From: Bacteroidota bacterium
GTDB taxonomy: Bacteria > Bacteroidota > Bacteroidia > Cytophagales > Cytophagaceae
Direction of reading: 5' to 3'
Length of the DNA: 64,000 bases
NCBI GenBank assembly: GCA_023458555.1
Contig: JAEWYS010000016.1
Span: 1 to 64,000, forward strand
Made by a program: the position numbers and the translations under genes
Shown here: positions 1-7,870 of the stretch, one piece after another
Layout: each line of letters starts with the position of its first letter
Numbering within the stretch: the stretch's first letter is position 1
The notes under the pieces: model-generated
What the model was told of the DNA's origin: nothing
What the model saw: the letters and a program-made list of their open reading frames with translations, nothing else
The model's database searches: none

Positions 1-59
1 GCTTCACGAAGTATCTGCATCTTCTGTTCTACACTAAAATGTCTTCTTGTTTTTCCCAT
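1..59 (-). CDS. Transposase OrfA-like protein, N-terminal fragment (runs off window)
   Basis: Only the first 19 codons are present. They start at ATG 59-57 on the minus strand and read MGKTRRHFSVEQKMQILREA. This basic start followed by an 'EQKxxILREA' helix is the usual N-terminus of IS3-family OrfA proteins, where a helix-turn-helix binds the element ends. The frame is open to the window edge. The end of the element lies just upstream at 127, as expected for an IS-borne gene. Family known, subfamily not determinable. Confidence 0.7.
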   Translation of the reverse strand, partial: MGKTRRHFSVEQKMQILRE

Positions 60-127
60 TAATTTACTAAGTTAACTCTACTAAATTATTTCCCAAATTT
101 AGTCCAGTCTATTACGGGGCTAGGACA
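1..127 (-). mobile_element. End of an IS3-type insertion sequence, cut by the window edge
   Basis: Read on the minus strand, the element appears to begin at 127 with TGTCCTAGCCCCGTAATAG, a plausible terminal inverted repeat starting with the TG dinucleotide typical of IS3-family ends. About 68 bases further in is the start of a transposase OrfA reading frame. The rest of the element lies outside the window, so the partner repeat and target duplication cannot be seen. The family call is inferred from the OrfA N-terminus and the TG end. Confidence 0.65.
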
Positions 128-418
128 CTTACGATAAACGTTCATCGTTCTGTTTTTTCCGACCAAGTATATTTCCTGCTTCGATAAACTCACCTTCAGG
201 GACAGCTGTGTCGGGATCTTTGAGCCTTAAGATTCAAATATTTTTCTTTTAATGGCTTAAAAGTTTCTGTAAATCAGGGTGTATAGAAGGCGGGAGCTAA
301 TCTGGTCCTTTTATTATTTCCCATACTAATATAATTTGGCATATTTGTACGTTTTTAGGGAATGCTGATGTTTCTGGGACCGGATGTTTATTCGGAATTA
401 ACGTTTGTTATTTGAATT
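128..418. other. Spacer between the insertion sequence and the receptor gene
   Basis: No complete gene is seen. On the minus strand a 34-codon open stretch (233-132) with a charged, protein-like composition ends in a TAA at 131-129, directly against the IS end. An in-frame TGA lies just upstream of it. It may be the tail of a gene broken by the insertion, but it is short enough to be chance. The region must also hold the promoter of the receptor gene at 419; no convincing TTG/TAnnTTTG pair was found. Confidence 0.35.
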
Positions 419-2197
419 TTGCTGCGTTTCATTTTTATACTGCTTGCCACTGTTTTTTCTGTTTCCGGAAGGGCTCAGCTACTAATCAGTCAGGGTGTTG
501 ATAATATTGCCTTGTCTCCGGCAAATGCGCTCTTTGATGTGAGTACGCCGTTAGAAGAGAGTAGAGACCACTCAAGATATTGGATAAAGACGAGCCTGGT
601 TAAGAACACCCGGGGGCTTTGGTTTCTTGAATGTCTTTCACCCAACCTGACAGACATTATTGTGTTGATCAAAGAAGATAATGCAAAGCACCAAAGATAT
701 CAGACAGGAAGCAGATATCCTTTTCATCTGCGTTATCTCAGACACAAGAATTTTGTTTTCCCCCTGCCTCAGGATACAGGAATTTATACTTTGTATATCG
801 GATTGAATCAGTTTCATGAACATGATCTTGATTTCAGGATACGGTCATACACTTTCTTTACGGAATATGCCATTGCCGAATATTATTACCTCGGTTTTTA
901 TTATGGTATACTCTTAATCGTTCTTCTGTACAATATTTTTCTTTTCCTTAAAAGCAGAATGCGTATACATCTGCTTTATTCATTATATATCATATCCTGC
1001 ATTCTTGTTTCGGTTAAAGAGGATGGTACAGCATTTCAGTTTTTATGGCCCTATTGGCCTCAGTGGAACCTGGCAGTCATTGATTACCTGGCCAGACCAT
1101 TTTTTCTGATCAGTTTCATACTATACTCATTTACCTTTCTGAATATAGCCTCAATTTTGAAAGGCATACAACGGCTGATCGCTATCCTGCTTGCTGCTTT
1201 TCTTATTTGTTTTGGATTATCAGCATTCTCGGACTTCTGGATGCTGATAGCGGAATGGTTTTATTTCGGCATCTTTAGTGTTATTTATGTATCATCCTGG
1301 TTTATAGCCAGGAGAGGTAACCGTTTTGCTTACTATTTCTTTGCCGGATTCTCTGTGATTGTACTGAGTGTTCTTATCTATATTTTCAGGATTCTGGAGA
1401 TATTGCCTTCCAATATTCTTACAGTTTATATAATTAATTATGGAATTGTTTTAGAAGTAGTTATTTTTTCTATTGCCCTGGCAGAGCGTATCCGGCTGAT
1501 TGAAAATGAAAAAGAGAAGAATAAGCTTGATCTGATTGCCGAGCTGGATAGAAACAATCAGTTGCAAAATCTACTCATCAGAGAGCTGCAGGAGAAAAAA
1601 GAATTGCAGGATAAAGTAAACAGGGAGCTGGAGCAAAAAGTGCGGGAGAGAACAGCGGAGCTGGAAATTACGAATAAGACTCTGGAAGAAACGGTCAAAG
1701 AACGTGACCGGCTTAATTCTGAGCTTGATAAATACAATTATAATCTCAAAAATGAGATTCGGAAAGAAAAGATTTCGCGCATATTTCATCAGGATATTTC
1801 CTATGAGCAGTTTTTACAGATTCATCCGGATGATGATTCCTGTCTCCGGCTAATCAGAGAGCTAAAATGGCCTCAGGGCTTTTTGTGTCGCCAATGCAAT
1901 TATGATAAAGCTTCTCAGACAAAGGTATGGTATCGGTGCAAGTGCAATAAATGTGGTTATATCGAATCGGTAACGGCTCATACGCTTTTTCATCATCTTA
2001 AATTTCCGCTTAATAAAGCCTTCTATCTGACTTATGTAGAAGTAGCAGGTATAGGAATGACTAATGAAGAATTGGCGAATCTGATCAGTTTGCGGAAACC
2101 AACTGTCTGGGCTTTCAGAAATAAAGTACGTGAACGTATGAACGACAAAAAATTTCAGAAGATCAGTACCTGGAAAGATATGATCCTTGATGCATAG
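419..2197 (+). CDS. 7TMR-DISM membrane receptor fused to an IS1595-type zinc-ribbon/HTH domain
   Basis: A 592-residue protein. Seen in order: a signal peptide (about 1-19, ending near GRAQ); an extracytoplasmic beta-rich domain like 7TMR-DISMED2 (about 22-145); seven hydrophobic segments (about 155-358) typical of 7TMR-DISM; a long charged coiled coil (about 363-457); and a C-terminal zinc ribbon with C490, C493, C507, C509 and C512. The ribbon is followed by an HTH-like segment (about 540-575, KPTVWAFRNKVRERM) resembling the N-terminal module of IS1595-family transposases. No transposase catalytic domain follows. Known 7TMR-DISM proteins sense extracellular ligands, often carbohydrate-like, and pass the signal to varied cytoplasmic outputs. 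The inference is a membrane-tethered DNA-binding or signalling protein. The start is TTG: an in-frame TGA lies at 413-415 and only ATT or TTG are available before the signal peptide. Confidence 0.8.
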   Translation: MLRFIFILLATVFSVSGRAQLLISQGVDNIALSPANALFDVSTPLEESRDHSRYWIKTSLVKNTRGLWFLECLSPNLTDIIVLIKEDNAKHQRYQTGSRYPFHLRYLRHKNFVFPLPQDTGIYTLYIGLNQFHEHDLDFRIRSYTFFTEYAIAEYYYLGFYYGILLIVLLYNIFLFLKSRMRIHLLYSLYIISCILVSVKEDGTAFQFLWPYWPQWNLAVIDYLARPFFLISFILYSFTFLNIASILKGIQRLIAILLAAFLICFGLSAFSDFWMLIAEWFYFGIFSVIYVSSWFIARRGNRFAYYFFAGFSVIVLSVLIYIFRILEILPSNILTVYIINYGIVLEVVIFSIALAERIRLIENEKEKNKLDLIAELDRNNQLQNLLIRELQEKKELQDKVNRELEQKVRERTAELEITNKTLEETVKERDRLNSELDKYNYNLKNEIRKEKISRIFHQDISYEQFLQIHPDDDSCLRLIRELKWPQGFLCRQCNYDKASQTKVWYRCKCNKCGYIESVTAHTLFHHLKFPLNKAFYLTYVEVAGIGMTNEELANLISLRKPTVWAFRNKVRERMNDKKFQKISTWKDMILDA

Positions 2198-2307
2198 AGT
2201 TATTAAGAGGAAAGCAGAGTTGGAGCCAGTGAGAGTAAACTATACGATTGTTTTTACAATAAATAAAAAGAAAGTACATTTGTTTTTACATAATAGAAGA
2301 GTTGCAC

Positions 2308-3120
2308 ATGTCAAGATTATTTTTGTTTGTTTTCTGGATACCGGTATATTTTTGTCTGAGTGGATGCAAAAAGGATAATGATGGTATAAACAGTGGTTAT
2401 TCGGAAAGATGCGAGAATGTAAATATTGTAGTGAATGCTGTAGTATTTGCAGATACAATAACTGTAGAAGCACAGGGCGGTCAGGGACCATATACTTATT
2501 CTGTAGATGGAAAGTATTTTTCTTTTTTAAATAAGTTTATCAATCTTTCATTGGGCGAATACCGCGTTTTTGTTCAGGATGCCAACAGATGTTACGGGAT
2601 TGCTAAAGCTACAGTCGAATATAAGGCCGGATTTTACGATTCACGCTCAGAAACAACATACCCTGTGGTAAAAAAAGGAAAACAGATATGGCTGGGGAGT
2701 AACCTTCGCTATACAGTGCAGGATAGTACCTGGTGTTACAATGATTTGTCTGAGAATTGTGAGAAAAACGGAGCCCTATATGTATGGAAAACCGCTCGTA
2801 ACGCTTGTCCTTCAGGCTGGCGGCTTCCTACAGCAGCAGACTGGGCTGAATTGAGAGATACGCTCGCAGGACAGGGAGATGTCTATGCGCTTTTAACAGA
2901 AGAGGGAAGAACAGGATTTAATTTGAAACTGACTGGGCAGAGATCTTTTGACGATTACAACGGAGACGGTCAGATAGCCGCTTTGTGGACGTCTGATTTT
3001 ACAGTCAATGGTTCTGATACAACTTACACAGCATTTGAAGTAAGTAATACCGGTAATGTTACTATTAATACAAGTCATAACAATCAGAGTGCCTTGAGTG
3101 TCCGGTGTGTGAGGCAATAA
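2308..3120 (+). CDS. FISUMP-domain lipoprotein
   Basis: A 270-residue predicted lipoprotein starting at ATG 2308; a TTG two codons upstream is less likely. The signal peptide ends in an LSGC lipobox, so the Cys would be lipidated and the protein exported to the cell envelope. A short beta-rich region follows. From about residue 125 to the end is a Fibrobacter succinogenes major paralogous (FISUMP) domain, recognisable by the pattern W..NL, a CPSGWRLPT motif and a C-terminal VRCVR. FISUMP proteins are abundant surface proteins of Bacteroidota and Fibrobacteres with no settled molecular function. It follows the receptor gene by 110 bases on the same strand. Confidence 0.8.
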   Translation: MSRLFLFVFWIPVYFCLSGCKKDNDGINSGYSERCENVNIVVNAVVFADTITVEAQGGQGPYTYSVDGKYFSFLNKFINLSLGEYRVFVQDANRCYGIAKATVEYKAGFYDSRSETTYPVVKKGKQIWLGSNLRYTVQDSTWCYNDLSENCEKNGALYVWKTARNACPSGWRLPTAADWAELRDTLAGQGDVYALLTEEGRTGFNLKLTGQRSFDDYNGDGQIAALWTSDFTVNGSDTTYTAFEVSNTGNVTINTSHNNQSALSVRCVRQ

Positions 3121-3180
3121 TGGATTTTGGTTAGTTGGTATAGATTATTTTGGAATGTCTTTTATTTAATATTTTTTAAC

Positions 3181-3633
3181 ATGCGGCTGGAAGACGAAAT
3201 CAAGCAGAAAAACTTTAAGAATGAGTATGAGAAAGGGATTATCAATCTGATATATACCTACAATTGGATGGATACCCGGATGAAAACCTTTTTTAAAGTG
3301 TACGATATTACACCTCAGCAGTTTAATATCCTGAGAATTCTGAGGGGGCAGCATCCCAGACCCTGTACGGTAAATCTTCTGAAAGATCGCATGTTGGATA
3401 AAATGTCTGATGCGTCACGTATAGTTGAACGTTTACGAATAAAAAAACTGCTGGTTCGGAATGTAAGCAGTACAGACCGGCGTTCAGTCGATATTATGAT
3501 CGCCCAGGCCGGGCTTGACCTGCTTGGAAAGCTTGATGTTGATATTGACCAGGTACACAAAGAACTTTTTGCCAACTTAACTAAAGAAGAAGCATTTCAA
3601 CTGAATGCTCTCCTTGATAAATTAAGAGGCTAA
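3181..3633 (+). CDS. MarR-family transcriptional regulator
   Basis: A 150-residue protein from ATG 3181. A longer reading from a TTG at 3127 would add a hydrophobic leader that this family does not have. The pattern is that of MarR winged-helix dimers: an N-terminal dimerisation helix, 'ITPQQFNILRILRG', a recognition helix region (MLDKMSDASRIVERL), the wing motif 'RNVSSTDRRSVDIMI' with the conserved D-R-R, and a C-terminal helix. The target and ligand are unknown. It is 60 bases downstream of the FISUMP gene and upstream of the EPS leader, so it could act on either side. Confidence 0.85.
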   Translation: MRLEDEIKQKNFKNEYEKGIINLIYTYNWMDTRMKTFFKVYDITPQQFNILRILRGQHPRPCTVNLLKDRMLDKMSDASRIVERLRIKKLLVRNVSSTDRRSVDIMIAQAGLDLLGKLDVDIDQVHKELFANLTKEEAFQLNALLDKLRG

Positions 3634-3670
3634 TTTTTGACTTCCGGCTCCTCTTTTAAAAGATTGTTCC

Positions 3671-3701
3671 TATTCAGACTTCCTTTAAGAAAGTCTGAAT
3701 A
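3671..3701 (+). terminator. Hairpin after the MarR gene
   Basis: TATTCAGACTT (3671-3681) pairs perfectly with AAGTCTGAATA (3691-3701) around a 9-base loop, 38 bases after the MarR stop. A weak T-rich stretch begins some bases later. A likely transcript end, though without the classic adjacent T-run. Confidence 0.5.
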
Positions 3702-3771
3702 GCTTATCATTTTTCCAACCTGTCTCATAATGGTTTTACCGCAAGTATTATTATTTATATAAAAGCATGTT

Positions 3772-3804
3772 TTGGTTAGAACCGGTCAGATAATATACTT
3801 TTTG
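3772..3804 (+). promoter_or_regulatory. Candidate Bacteroidota promoter in the EPS leader
   Basis: A TTG at 3772-3774 (within TTTTGG) is followed 21 bases later by TACTTTTT-G (3796-3804), close to the Bacteroidota -33/-7 pattern TTG/TAnnTTTG. If used, transcription would start near 3812 and run into the 4107-4134 terminator. Confidence 0.35.
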
Positions 3805-4106
3805 CTGTAAAACGAATCTGTTTACTGTGTAAGGAAAGACTGTATTGAGGAAGTATGAGTGTTTTTTTTAAAGAAAAGTATGCCTTTTTATCGGCTAGGT
3901 ATATTGTTTTATATAGATAATCAAATAATTATGATTAAACTGTTTTAATTGTGTATACTTGCCTTTTTTTCAGAAAGTGATGTAATATTTCAATAAAATA
4001 ATGTGAAAATTTGGAGTGTATGTTTTTGAATGCTATCTTCAAATACTTTTTAATCAGTAGTTTTAAAACCCGGATCTTTTTGCCTGCTATGGTCCTCCGA
4101 GGGTGA

Positions 4107-4134
4107 CCTCCTCAGCAATGAGGAGGCTTTTTTT
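4107..4134 (+). terminator. Strong rho-independent terminator in the EPS leader
   Basis: CCTCCTCA (4107-4114), a GCAA tetraloop (4115-4118) and TGAGGAGG (4119-4126) form a perfect 8-bp stem, followed by C and seven T. No normal-length gene lies between the MarR gene and this hairpin, so it ends either a small RNA or the leader of the EPS operon. Confidence 0.8.
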
Positions 4135-4206
4135 ATCTGATTGTTTATACTTTTAGCAAAAACTTATACGTTCAGATTCCGGAAGTGCATTTCTGGTTAA
4201 CAGGAA

Positions 4207-4251
4207 GGGTATAATTAAACTTCAATTTTATAGTGAAGTTTAACCCTTTTT
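4207..4251 (+). terminator. Second terminator-like hairpin in the EPS leader
   Basis: TTAAACTTCA (4215-4224) pairs with TGAAGTTTAA (4234-4243). An outer GGGT/ACCC pairing (4207-4210 with 4243-4246) can extend the stem, and five T follow (4247-4251). It lies 170 bases before the first EPS gene, on the same strand. Confidence 0.55.
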
Positions 4252-4421
4252 GCTAATTTTAGGGCGTTGTTATGTATGAAGCGTTTAAAAGTTTCGTTTT
4301 AGTTTCTCAAATGAAAAATTTTCTCCGATTCTGTATTCGTAAAATACAATTTCAACTATAATTGATATAACCCTTATAGGGGTAAAATGTTTTTGATTTA
4401 CGTTTTCAGTATAAATAGTAA

Positions 4422-5189
4422 ATGTATAGAATAGTTCTTTTGGGGGTGTTTTTGGCGAGTCTGGTGTCCTGTGTTCCCCATAAAAAAATCATTTATTTTC
4501 AGGATTCACAAGTACGTGGAGATACTATCCATCGGGCAAAATTCGATTACCGGATTCAAGCCCGAGACCGCCTGATTGTTCGGGTTTCCAGCTATGATAC
4601 ACGTCTGACGGAATTTTTTAATCTGGTTCCTAGCGCGGGAGGTGCACAAGCCGCACGTATGGCCTATTCTCCCCTTTTCAATTATCTGGTAACGGATTCC
4701 GGCTATGTGGATATTCCTATGTTGGGAGAAGTTGAAGTTTTAGAGCTTACTTTGGAGGAATGTCGGGAAAAGATTCAAGTTTTGTTACGAAACCAAGTGT
4801 CAGATGCATATGTGGCTGTACGTTTGGGTAATTTTCGTGTTACCGTATTAGGAGAAGTTGGGGCAGGGAAGGTTATTGAGACAGAAAATGATTTTTTGAC
4901 CATATATGAGGCTTTGGCGCAGGCCGGCGATATTGGTGATTTTGGTAAGCGGGATATGGTGCGTCTTATTCGCAATGCGGGAGATAGTTCTCAGATCTTC
5001 ACTCTTGATCTTACAGGTAAAGAGCTCTTGGCTTCCAACTTGTACTACTTACAACCCAATGATATTGTGTATGTGGAACGCATGCCTGTTAAGACTTTCA
5101 TAACCAATCTCAATACGGTGACAAGAATATTGGGAGTTGCGACTTTTATCTTTGTTGCGGAACGACTGCTCAATACTTTTGTGTACTAA
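4422..5189 (+). CDS. Wza-type outer-membrane polysaccharide export lipoprotein
   Basis: A 255-residue lipoprotein with the lipobox LVSC near residue 17. A polysaccharide-export (Poly_export) domain spans about 35-125, with the family motif 'YRIQARDRLIVRV'. An SLBB-type ligand-binding fold follows at about 130-220 (VTVLGEVGAGKV, then NDIVYVERMP). A C-terminal hydrophobic segment (VTRILGVATFIFVAERLL) would be the outer-membrane-spanning helix. Wza/GumB-type proteins form the oligomeric channel that exports EPS or capsule chains together with a Wzc-type partner, which is the next gene 32 bases downstream. It is shorter than E. coli Wza but normal for Bacteroidota. First gene of the EPS operon. 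Confidence 0.9.
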   Translation: MYRIVLLGVFLASLVSCVPHKKIIYFQDSQVRGDTIHRAKFDYRIQARDRLIVRVSSYDTRLTEFFNLVPSAGGAQAARMAYSPLFNYLVTDSGYVDIPMLGEVEVLELTLEECREKIQVLLRNQVSDAYVAVRLGNFRVTVLGEVGAGKVIETENDFLTIYEALAQAGDIGDFGKRDMVRLIRNAGDSSQIFTLDLTGKELLASNLYYLQPNDIVYVERMPVKTFITNLNTVTRILGVATFIFVAERLLNTFVY

Positions 5190-5221
5190 TAAAAAATGAT
5201 TATAGAAAACATCCTTTCTAA

Positions 5222-7627
5222 ATGACTCCATTAGTTTCTTCTGGCGACGATACAATAGATGTAAAAGCTTACCTAGCAAAGTTTTGGTCCAAATGGTACT
5301 GGTTTTTGCTTACTTGGGCTGTTGCATTTTCGATTGCCAAGGTATACTTGCGTTATCAGCGTCCCATGTATTATGTACATGGCACAGTGCTGGTCAATAA
5401 TCAAAACTCCTACGAACGGAATTTGGGAGGCTTGGGTTTGTTTACGGGTGGGGCGAATCTTGCGGATGAGATCAACATTGCCAAGTCCTATGATTTGGTT
5501 ATGAAAACACTTTTGAAGCTGCCCGAATTTGGTATTACATATATGCATAAGGGTGATGTTAATGACATGGAATGGTATGAGAATAGTCCCATTCGTGTGG
5601 TTTTGGATTCTTCCTCATTCCAATTGGTGGCTTTACCTTTTCATGTGACCGTTCTGCCAGGCAACAAATATCGTCTACAGGCACAAGCCACCCAAGCAAG
5701 TTTGTACGATACACGTCTAAATACAATAGAAGGGGTGAAAACGAATCTGCGGATTCAAGAGGAGGGTGAATTTGGCAAACTGCATAAGGGAGAATATTTT
5801 TCCTTTACTCTCTTTTTACAAAATCTTTCATACAAGGACGAAGAAAGTCGTTTTTATTTCTACCTGGTAAATCGAATTAATCAGGCTCAGCAGTATAAAA
5901 ATCGCTTGCAGGTAAGTCCATTGTCTGATAAAACTTCGGTGTTAAAAATGGCTTTAGCTGGTCCTGTGTTGGGTAAGGATATCGACTTTATCAATATGCA
6001 CATGCACACCTATGTAGAGCATGAACTGGAAGTGAAAAATCAGATTGCAGAAAATACCTTGTCTTTTATTAATCAGCAACTCAAGGAAATAGCCGGAACC
6101 TTAGAGAAAACGGAAAGTGCGATGGAGAGGTTCCGTGCACAGGCGGGTGTTGTGGATTTTGGTACGGCTGCGGGAACTATTGCTTCCAAATTGCAGGCAT
6201 TGGAAGAAAGTAAGGGGGGAATACAATTGCGATTATCCTATTATGCCTATATCCGTGAGTACATTGAGGCTAATAAGGAATTAGCAGATATCGCGGTACC
6301 TTCTGCCATAGGCATTGCGGATCCGGTATTTTCAGGTTTGTTAACCCAGTTGGTGAAAATGAAATCGGAGCGCATGGAGCTTTTGACCAGAACCGGTGAG
6401 ACCAATCCTTTTGTTAGGGAACTGGATGCGAAGATCAGAGTAGCTACCAATTCATTGCTGGAAAGCATTGCAAATGTAATCAAAGGGGAGGAACTAACCT
6501 TGCGTGATCTCAACAAGCGTATTGCGGAGGCAGAAAGCAAGCTAGGACACCTGACAGGAAGTGAAAGAGATTTCTTAGATATACAGCGAAACCTGAATTT
6601 GAATAACCACTTGTATAATTTCCTTTTGGAAAAGCGTGCAGAGGCTGGAATAACCAAAGCCAGCAATCGTCCTTCTCATTCTATTATTGATGAAGCGCGT
6701 ATGTTAAGTGCTGTGCAAACAGGGCCAAACACAAAACTGTATTATAATATTGCTTTGATGATTGGATTGTTTCTGCCCATAGGTATTATTTTGCTTATGG
6801 ACTTTCTCAATGATAAGATCAAGTCTAAAGAAGATTTGCAAAGGGCTTCTTCTTTACCAATATTGGGTATTGTGGGGCATTGCGCAGAAAAAGAGTTTAC
6901 GAATCTGGTGGTTGCTGAAAAGCCTAAAAGTAATATAGCGGAAGCTATGCGAGCCATTCGTATGGATATCGCCTATTTGGTTCCGGACAAGGAACGTAAA
7001 ATCATTACTGTTACTTCTTCCATTAGTGGGGAGGGCAAGACATTTTTGTCCATGAATATGGCGACTATCTACGCTATCTCTGGAAAAAAGGTATTACTTA
7101 TAGGCGCTGATCTGCGAAAACCTAAGATTTACAATGACTTTAAAATTGGTAATACTCTAGGTTTATCGACTTACCTGTCCGGTAGAGCAACTGTGACACA
7201 AATCATCAATGCAACTTTTGTAGAGAATTTGGATTTGGTCGTGGCTGGCCCTGTGCCACCTAACCCAGCTGAATTATTGGCGAGTCCTGCAATGACAGAT
7301 TTATTGGCCGATCTGATTAGAACATATGAAGTTATTATCGTTGATACACCTCCGGTGGGTTTAGTTGCGGATGCGTTTTCTTTGATGGTTTCTTCAGATG
7401 TGAACCTTTATGTGGTACGACACAATTATACTCGCACAGCTATGTTGGATAAGGTTAATGAACTTTATCAGAATGGTAAGCTGAAGAATATGAGTTTGGT
7501 CGTAAATGACTATAGTGGTGGGCGCGAAACAGGCTATGGCTATGGCTATAGTTACGGTTATGGTTATGGAGACTATATGAAAGAGGAAAAAAGCAGAAGT
7601 TTATGGAAGCGATTGCTGAAGGTATAG
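5222..7627 (+). CDS. Wzc-type polysaccharide co-polymerase and BY-kinase
   Basis: An 801-residue inner-membrane protein. It has a Wzz-type chain-length domain between two transmembrane segments (about 22-42 and 507-530) with a periplasmic coiled-coil part, a GNVR-like segment before the second segment, and a cytoplasmic tyrosine kinase. The kinase shows Walker A (SGEGKT, about 602-607), Walker A' (LLIGADLRKP, about 625-634) and Walker B (VIIVDTPP, about 704-711). A tail of alternating Gly/Tyr carries seven tyrosines between 772 and 785, the expected autophosphorylation cluster. Known BY-kinases control EPS chain length and export through cycles of phosphorylation and contact the Wza channel. 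Complete, usual length for the family. Confidence 0.93.
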   Translation: MTPLVSSGDDTIDVKAYLAKFWSKWYWFLLTWAVAFSIAKVYLRYQRPMYYVHGTVLVNNQNSYERNLGGLGLFTGGANLADEINIAKSYDLVMKTLLKLPEFGITYMHKGDVNDMEWYENSPIRVVLDSSSFQLVALPFHVTVLPGNKYRLQAQATQASLYDTRLNTIEGVKTNLRIQEEGEFGKLHKGEYFSFTLFLQNLSYKDEESRFYFYLVNRINQAQQYKNRLQVSPLSDKTSVLKMALAGPVLGKDIDFINMHMHTYVEHELEVKNQIAENTLSFINQQLKEIAGTLEKTESAMERFRAQAGVVDFGTAAGTIASKLQALEESKGGIQLRLSYYAYIREYIEANKELADIAVPSAIGIADPVFSGLLTQLVKMKSERMELLTRTGETNPFVRELDAKIRVATNSLLESIANVIKGEELTLRDLNKRIAEAESKLGHLTGSERDFLDIQRNLNLNNHLYNFLLEKRAEAGITKASNRPSHSIIDEARMLSAVQTGPNTKLYYNIALMIGLFLPIGIILLMDFLNDKIKSKEDLQRASSLPILGIVGHCAEKEFTNLVVAEKPKSNIAEAMRAIRMDIAYLVPDKERKIITVTSSISGEGKTFLSMNMATIYAISGKKVLLIGADLRKPKIYNDFKIGNTLGLSTYLSGRATVTQIINATFVENLDLVVAGPVPPNPAELLASPAMTDLLADLIRTYEVIIVDTPPVGLVADAFSLMVSSDVNLYVVRHNYTRTAMLDKVNELYQNGKLKNMSLVVNDYSGGRETGYGYGYSYGYGYGDYMKEEKSRSLWKRLLKV

Positions 7628-7870
7628 CTTGATAAGATTAAATCTGTTGGGAGGAGAGTCTGATTATTCCTACGCCAGTATTGGTTCAAGATTGATTAAG
7701 TCTTTCAGATCGGGCATGCGAATTTATAAGTCTTGTAGCTAGGTAGTGAAAATATTGAATGCGCTTTATTATGCTTGGTGCAATAAATTATTATACCTCG
7801 TTTTCATGATATAGCTTGTAATGTTTGAACTAACAGTAGAGTTATTGAGTGTTGAAATAATACTTTAGGT
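7628..7870 (+). other. Spacer inside the EPS operon
   Basis: About 240 bases with no recognisable gene, hairpin with T-run, or clear promoter pair. It separates the export genes from the glycosyltransferase block. Confidence 0.4.

Larger units (their letters stand above)
3634..4421 (+). other. Gene-free leader/spacer upstream of the exopolysaccharide operon
   Basis: Nearly 790 bases without a gene of normal length. The region contains an 11-bp hairpin at 3671-3701, a promoter-like pair at 3772-3804, a 21-codon ORF at 3855-3920 preceded by GAGGAAG, a 5-codon ORF (4089-4106) whose TGA abuts the next hairpin, and two terminator-like hairpins at 4107-4134 and 4207-4251. It may produce a small RNA of about 300 nt, or be a 5' leader of the EPS operon controlled by attenuation or antitermination. 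Both readings are inference. Confidence 0.5.

Noticed and set aside
1571..1789. Antisense open frame of 72 codons in the receptor coiled-coil
   Set aside because: It mirrors the lysine/glutamate-rich coiled coil of the receptor gene on the other strand, a composition effect, with no promoter or family features.
5273..5548. Minus-strand frame over the start of the Wzc-like gene
   Set aside because: Fully inside a well-supported gene in another frame; no domain pattern.
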